Positions 10,399-13,005 of a stretch of 13,005 nucleotides of DNA are shown piece by piece (within the stretch, counting starts at the first letter, position 1; each line of letters opens with the position of its first letter). Origin of the DNA: Acetobacter farinalis (GTDB lineage: Bacteria > Pseudomonadota > Alphaproteobacteria > Acetobacterales > Acetobacteraceae); the NCBI RefSeq assembly GCF_026240015.1, contig NZ_JAPIUX010000025.1, positions 1 to 13,005 of the forward strand, read 5' to 3'. Position numbers and translations under genes: made by a program. Below the pieces are notes generated by a model that did not search any database, had not been told where the DNA came from, and was given only the letters and a program-made list of their open reading frames with translations.

Positions 10399-13005
10399 AT
10401 GGCGATCTATCATCTGCATGCAAAGGTCATCAGCCGTGCCACCGGCCGGAGCGCCGTGGCGGCGGCAGCCTATCGTGCAGCGTCCCGCCTGCATGATGTG
10501 CGGCTGGATCGCGACCATGACTTTTCCAACAAGAGCGGGGTGGTGCATTCCGAGATCCTGCTACGCGATGGCGCGCCGGAGCGGTTTCTTGATCGGTCTG
10601 TTCTATGGAACGAGGTCGAGGCGATCGAGAAGCGCAAGGATGCCCAGCTTGCCCGCGAAGTGGAGTTTGCACTCCCACGCGAAATGACCCAGGCGCAGGG
10701 GATCGCGCTGGCACGGGATTTCGTGCGGGAGCAGTTCGTGGAACGCGGCATGGTGGCCGATCTCAATGTGCATTGGGATATTGGTGAGGACGGACAGGTG
10801 AAGCCCCATGCGCATGTGATGCTGTCCACGCGGTCCGTGGATGAGAACGGGTTTGGTGCGAAAGAGCGTTCGTGGAACGACAAGGAACTCCTGCTTACGT
10901 GGCGTGAACGATGGGCGTCGCTCGCCAATGAACGGCTGGCCGAGCTGGACCTGGATGTGCGGATCGATCATCGGTCGTTCGCGGCACAGGGGATCGACCT
11001 TGAGCCGCAGAACAAGATCGGTCCGGCCGGCATGCGCCGGGAAGAGCGGGGCGAGGACGCGGAACGGGTCGCTGACCATCTGGAGATCGCGCGACGCAAT
11101 GGCGAGAGGTTGCTGGCGGAACCGCATGTCGCTCTGGAGGCGCTGACCAAGCAGCAGAGCACATTTACCCGGCAGGATCTGGCGCGGTTCGTGGACCGGC
11201 AGACGGCGGATGCAGAACAGTTCAGTGCTGTCATGGTTCGGGTGGAGGCGTGTCCAGAGTTGGTCGCGCTCGGGAAAGACGGTCACGGGCGGGAACGGTT
11301 CTCCACACGGGAGATGATCGGGGTCGAGCAGCGTCTGGAAGAGGCATCGCTAGCGATGGGGCAGTCCCAGGGGCATGCGGTGCCGCTGGCGGTGCGTCGG
11401 GCGGCGATGGCGCGGGACGGGCTTGGGGACGAGCAGGCGCTGGCGGTGGGCGAGGTCACGAAGTCCCGCGACCTGTCTGTGGTGGTCGGTTATGCCGGGA
11501 CGGGGAAGAGCACCATGCTGGGTGTGGCCCGTGAGGCATGGGAAGAGGCCGGGTATCGGGTGCGCGGGGCGGCGCTGTCGGGGATCGCAGCGGAAGGTCT
11601 GGAAGCGGGGGCCGGGATCGAAAGCCGGACGTTGGCCTCCCTGGAGCGTGCGTGGGAACGTGGGTTTGACCTGCTGGAGCGCGGGGACGTGCTGGTGGTG
11701 GACGAGGCTGGCATGGTGGGGTCACGGCAGATGGAGCGGGTGCTGTCGGCCGCGCGCAGTGCTGGGGCCAAGGTGGTGCTGGTAGGTGATCCCGAGCAGT
11801 TGCAGGCGATCGAAGCCGGTGGTGCGTTCCGGGCGGTGGCCGAGCGGGTCGGGTCTGTGGAAATCACCGCCGTGCGCCGGCAGCGTGAAGGCTGGCAGCA
11901 GGCGGCCACGAAGGAGCTGGCGACGGGGCGGACGGGGGAGGCGCTGGGTCGCTATGAGGCGGCTGGCCTGGTGCGTGGGCATGACACGCTGGAAGAGGCG
12001 CGGGCCGGAGTGGTGGCCGGGTGGGATGAAGCCCGGCAGGCCGCCCCAGAAGAAAGCCAGATCATGCTGGCGCATCGGCGTGTCGATGTGCGGGCGCTGA
12101 ACGAAGCGGCGCGCGAGATCCGCAGGGAGGCGGGTGAGCTGGGTGACGACGTGCTGGTGCCGACCGCCCAGGGCGAGCGGGTGTTCGCGGACGGGGAGCG
12201 TGTCTACTTCCTGCGCAATGACCGGGAGCTGGGGGTAAAGAACGGTACGCTGGGGACGGTGCGGGGTATCGTGGGGTCGGCTGAGGCTGGGGATCTGGCG
12301 TTATCGGTCCAGCTTGATGGGAAGGAGGGAGCCGGACGTGGCCGGGTCGTGTCTGTGTCGGTGGCGGATTATGACGCGCTGGATCATGGCTATGCGGCCA
12401 CCATCCACAAATCGCAGGGTGTGACGGTGGATCGGGCGCATGTGCTGGCGACGGGGAGCATGGACCGGCACGGGGCCTATGTGGCGCTGTCGCGGCATCG
12501 GGAGAGCGTGTCTGTCCATTGGGGCCGGGATGATGTGGGCGATCGGGACGGGCTGGTGCGGCGGCTGTCACGCGAGCGGCTGAAGGACACCACGCTGGAT
12601 TACCCGCATGTCCGGGATCGGGATGCCGGGTTTGCGCGTCGGCGCGGACTGCATGTCCCCGAGAGCGAGATCGTGGTGGAGCGTGAGAAGGCCGCCTCTG
12701 GCCCCCGGCAGGACAGGCAGGCCGAAGGTGTGCCTATGCCAGAGCCTGCGTCGGCACAGCAAAAACGCGGGATGTTCGATGGACTGGACCTGTCCGTGCG
12801 GCCGGGGCGTCGCACGGCGGAAAAAGACGTGTCAGCCGGGATGGATGCCGGGGCCGGTAAGGGGGAAAGTGGGATTGAGCGTGAGGCTCCCGCCTCTCTC
12901 TTTGCGGGTTTGAGGCTGCCCCGTGTGCAGCGTGAGCAGGTGCCGGCCGGGCTGGACGGGTTTGTGCCGGGTGGTGATCCGCTTCAGCAGGCGGTGGAGC
13001 GGTAT
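10399..13005 (+). CDS. traA: TraA-type MOBQ relaxase fused to superfamily I helicase (continues at 1-607)
   Basis: The gene starts at ATG 10399 (MAIYHLHAKVISRATG), is still open at the window edge and continues in frame at 1-607 after circularisation, giving 1028 residues, normal for plasmid TraA. The N-terminal MobA/MobL relaxase domain has the likely nucleophile Tyr25 (VAAAAYRAASRL) and the metal-binding His cluster KPHAHVML (His137, His139). The helicase part has Walker A GYAGTGKST at 364-372, Walker B VVDEAG with Asp435-Glu436, VGDPEQLQAI, and the UvrD-like C-terminal motifs TIHKSQG (about 668) and YVALSRHR (694-701). TraA nicks oriT on one strand, stays bound to the 5' end and unwinds the transferred strand. 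oriT lies directly upstream. No coupling protein or secretion genes are present, so transfer needs a helper. Confidence 0.96.
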   Translation, partial: MAIYHLHAKVISRATGRSAVAAAAYRAASRLHDVRLDRDHDFSNKSGVVHSEILLRDGAPERFLDRSVLWNEVEAIEKRKDAQLAREVEFALPREMTQAQGIALARDFVREQFVERGMVADLNVHWDIGEDGQVKPHAHVMLSTRSVDENGFGAKERSWNDKELLLTWRERWASLANERLAELDLDVRIDHRSFAAQGIDLEPQNKIGPAGMRREERGEDAERVADHLEIARRNGERLLAEPHVALEALTKQQSTFTRQDLARFVDRQTADAEQFSAVMVRVEACPELVALGKDGHGRERFSTREMIGVEQRLEEASLAMGQSQGHAVPLAVRRAAMARDGLGDEQALAVGEVTKSRDLSVVVGYAGTGKSTMLGVAREAWEEAGYRVRGAALSGIAAEGLEAGAGIESRTLASLERAWERGFDLLERGDVLVVDEAGMVGSRQMERVLSAARSAGAKVVLVGDPEQLQAIEAGGAFRAVAERVGSVEITAVRRQREGWQQAATKELATGRTGEALGRYEAAGLVRGHDTLEEARAGVVAGWDEARQAAPEESQIMLAHRRVDVRALNEAAREIRREAGELGDDVLVPTAQGERVFADGERVYFLRNDRELGVKNGTLGTVRGIVGSAEAGDLALSVQLDGKEGAGRGRVVSVSVADYDALDHGYAATIHKSQGVTVDRAHVLATGSMDRHGAYVALSRHRESVSVHWGRDDVGDRDGLVRRLSRERLKDTTLDYPHVRDRDAGFARRRGLHVPESEIVVEREKAASGPRQDRQAEGVPMPEPASAQQKRGMFDGLDLSVRPGRRTAEKDVSAGMDAGAGKGESGIEREAPASLFAGLRLPRVQREQVPAGLDGFVPGGDPLQQAVERY
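12879..13005 (+). repeat. 127-base terminal redundancy with 1-127 (circular contig overlap)
   Basis: Bases 12879-13005 are identical to 1-127. A length of exactly 127 equals a common maximum k-mer of de Bruijn assemblers, and the relaxase frame continues across the join. It is therefore an end overlap of a circular molecule rather than a biological repeat. Confidence 0.95.

Noticed and set aside
10603..11286. Minus-strand open frame of 227 codons inside traA (and others at 10470-10928, 11490-11909 and 12062-12571)
   Set aside because: These are shadows of the GC-rich traA coding strand, which has clear relaxase and helicase motifs.

Overview
The window looks like one complete small circular plasmid, linearised inside a gene. 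Its last 127 bases (12879-13005) repeat its first 127 exactly. Joining the ends makes the relaxase gene, which runs off the right edge, continue in frame into the open frame at the left edge. The unique length is therefore about 12,878 bp. A MOBQ/Ti-type TraA, an RPA-family replication initiator, a DUF6118 protein and a Hint_2-domain protein together suggest an alphaproteobacterium, most likely an acetic acid bacterium (Acetobacteraceae: Acetobacter, Gluconobacter, Komagataeibacter or relatives). The genus is inferred from memory of the families, not from a search.

Layout. (1) Mobilisation: traA reads rightward across the junction. Divergent from it, traC, traD and two small genes read leftward. 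A hairpin-plus-nic-like oriT lies between the two units. There is no coupling protein and no type IV secretion system, so the plasmid should be mobilisable rather than self-transmissible. (2) Downstream of traA and in the same direction: a YefM-YoeB toxin-antitoxin pair with a palindromic operator, a DUF6118 membrane protein, and a hairpin terminator shared with the convergent Hint gene. (3) An AT-richer island holds the leftward Hint-domain gene and a rightward serine recombinase. Between them lie two perfect 25-bp inverted repeats around an AT-rich 83-bp spacer. This is the layout of an invertible promoter switch and is the most interesting feature here. (4) A second serine recombinase is preceded by a 38-bp near-palindrome, a likely crossover site. 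(5) Partition: a small ParA and a ribbon-helix-helix partner, punctuated by three arrays of a TATAC motif repeated every 8 bp. (6) Replication: repA reads leftward from an iteron array that overlaps its own start codon and first codons. Behind it lie three 12-bp AT-rich repeats and DnaA boxes. (7) An 824-bp region without credible genes contains a cluster of short GC-rich hairpins with T(A/T)C loops. (8) A DUF4160-DUF2442 pair follows, possibly toxin-antitoxin-like, whose first gene lacks a normal start where the family's N-terminus should begin.

Taken together, the plasmid carries copy control (RepA/iterons), segregation (ParA/RHH), probable multimer resolution (recombinase 2), addiction (YefM-YoeB, perhaps DUF4160-DUF2442) and mobilisation (TraA/oriT). 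The one apparent cargo gene is the Hint protein, which may be switched on and off by recombinase 1.
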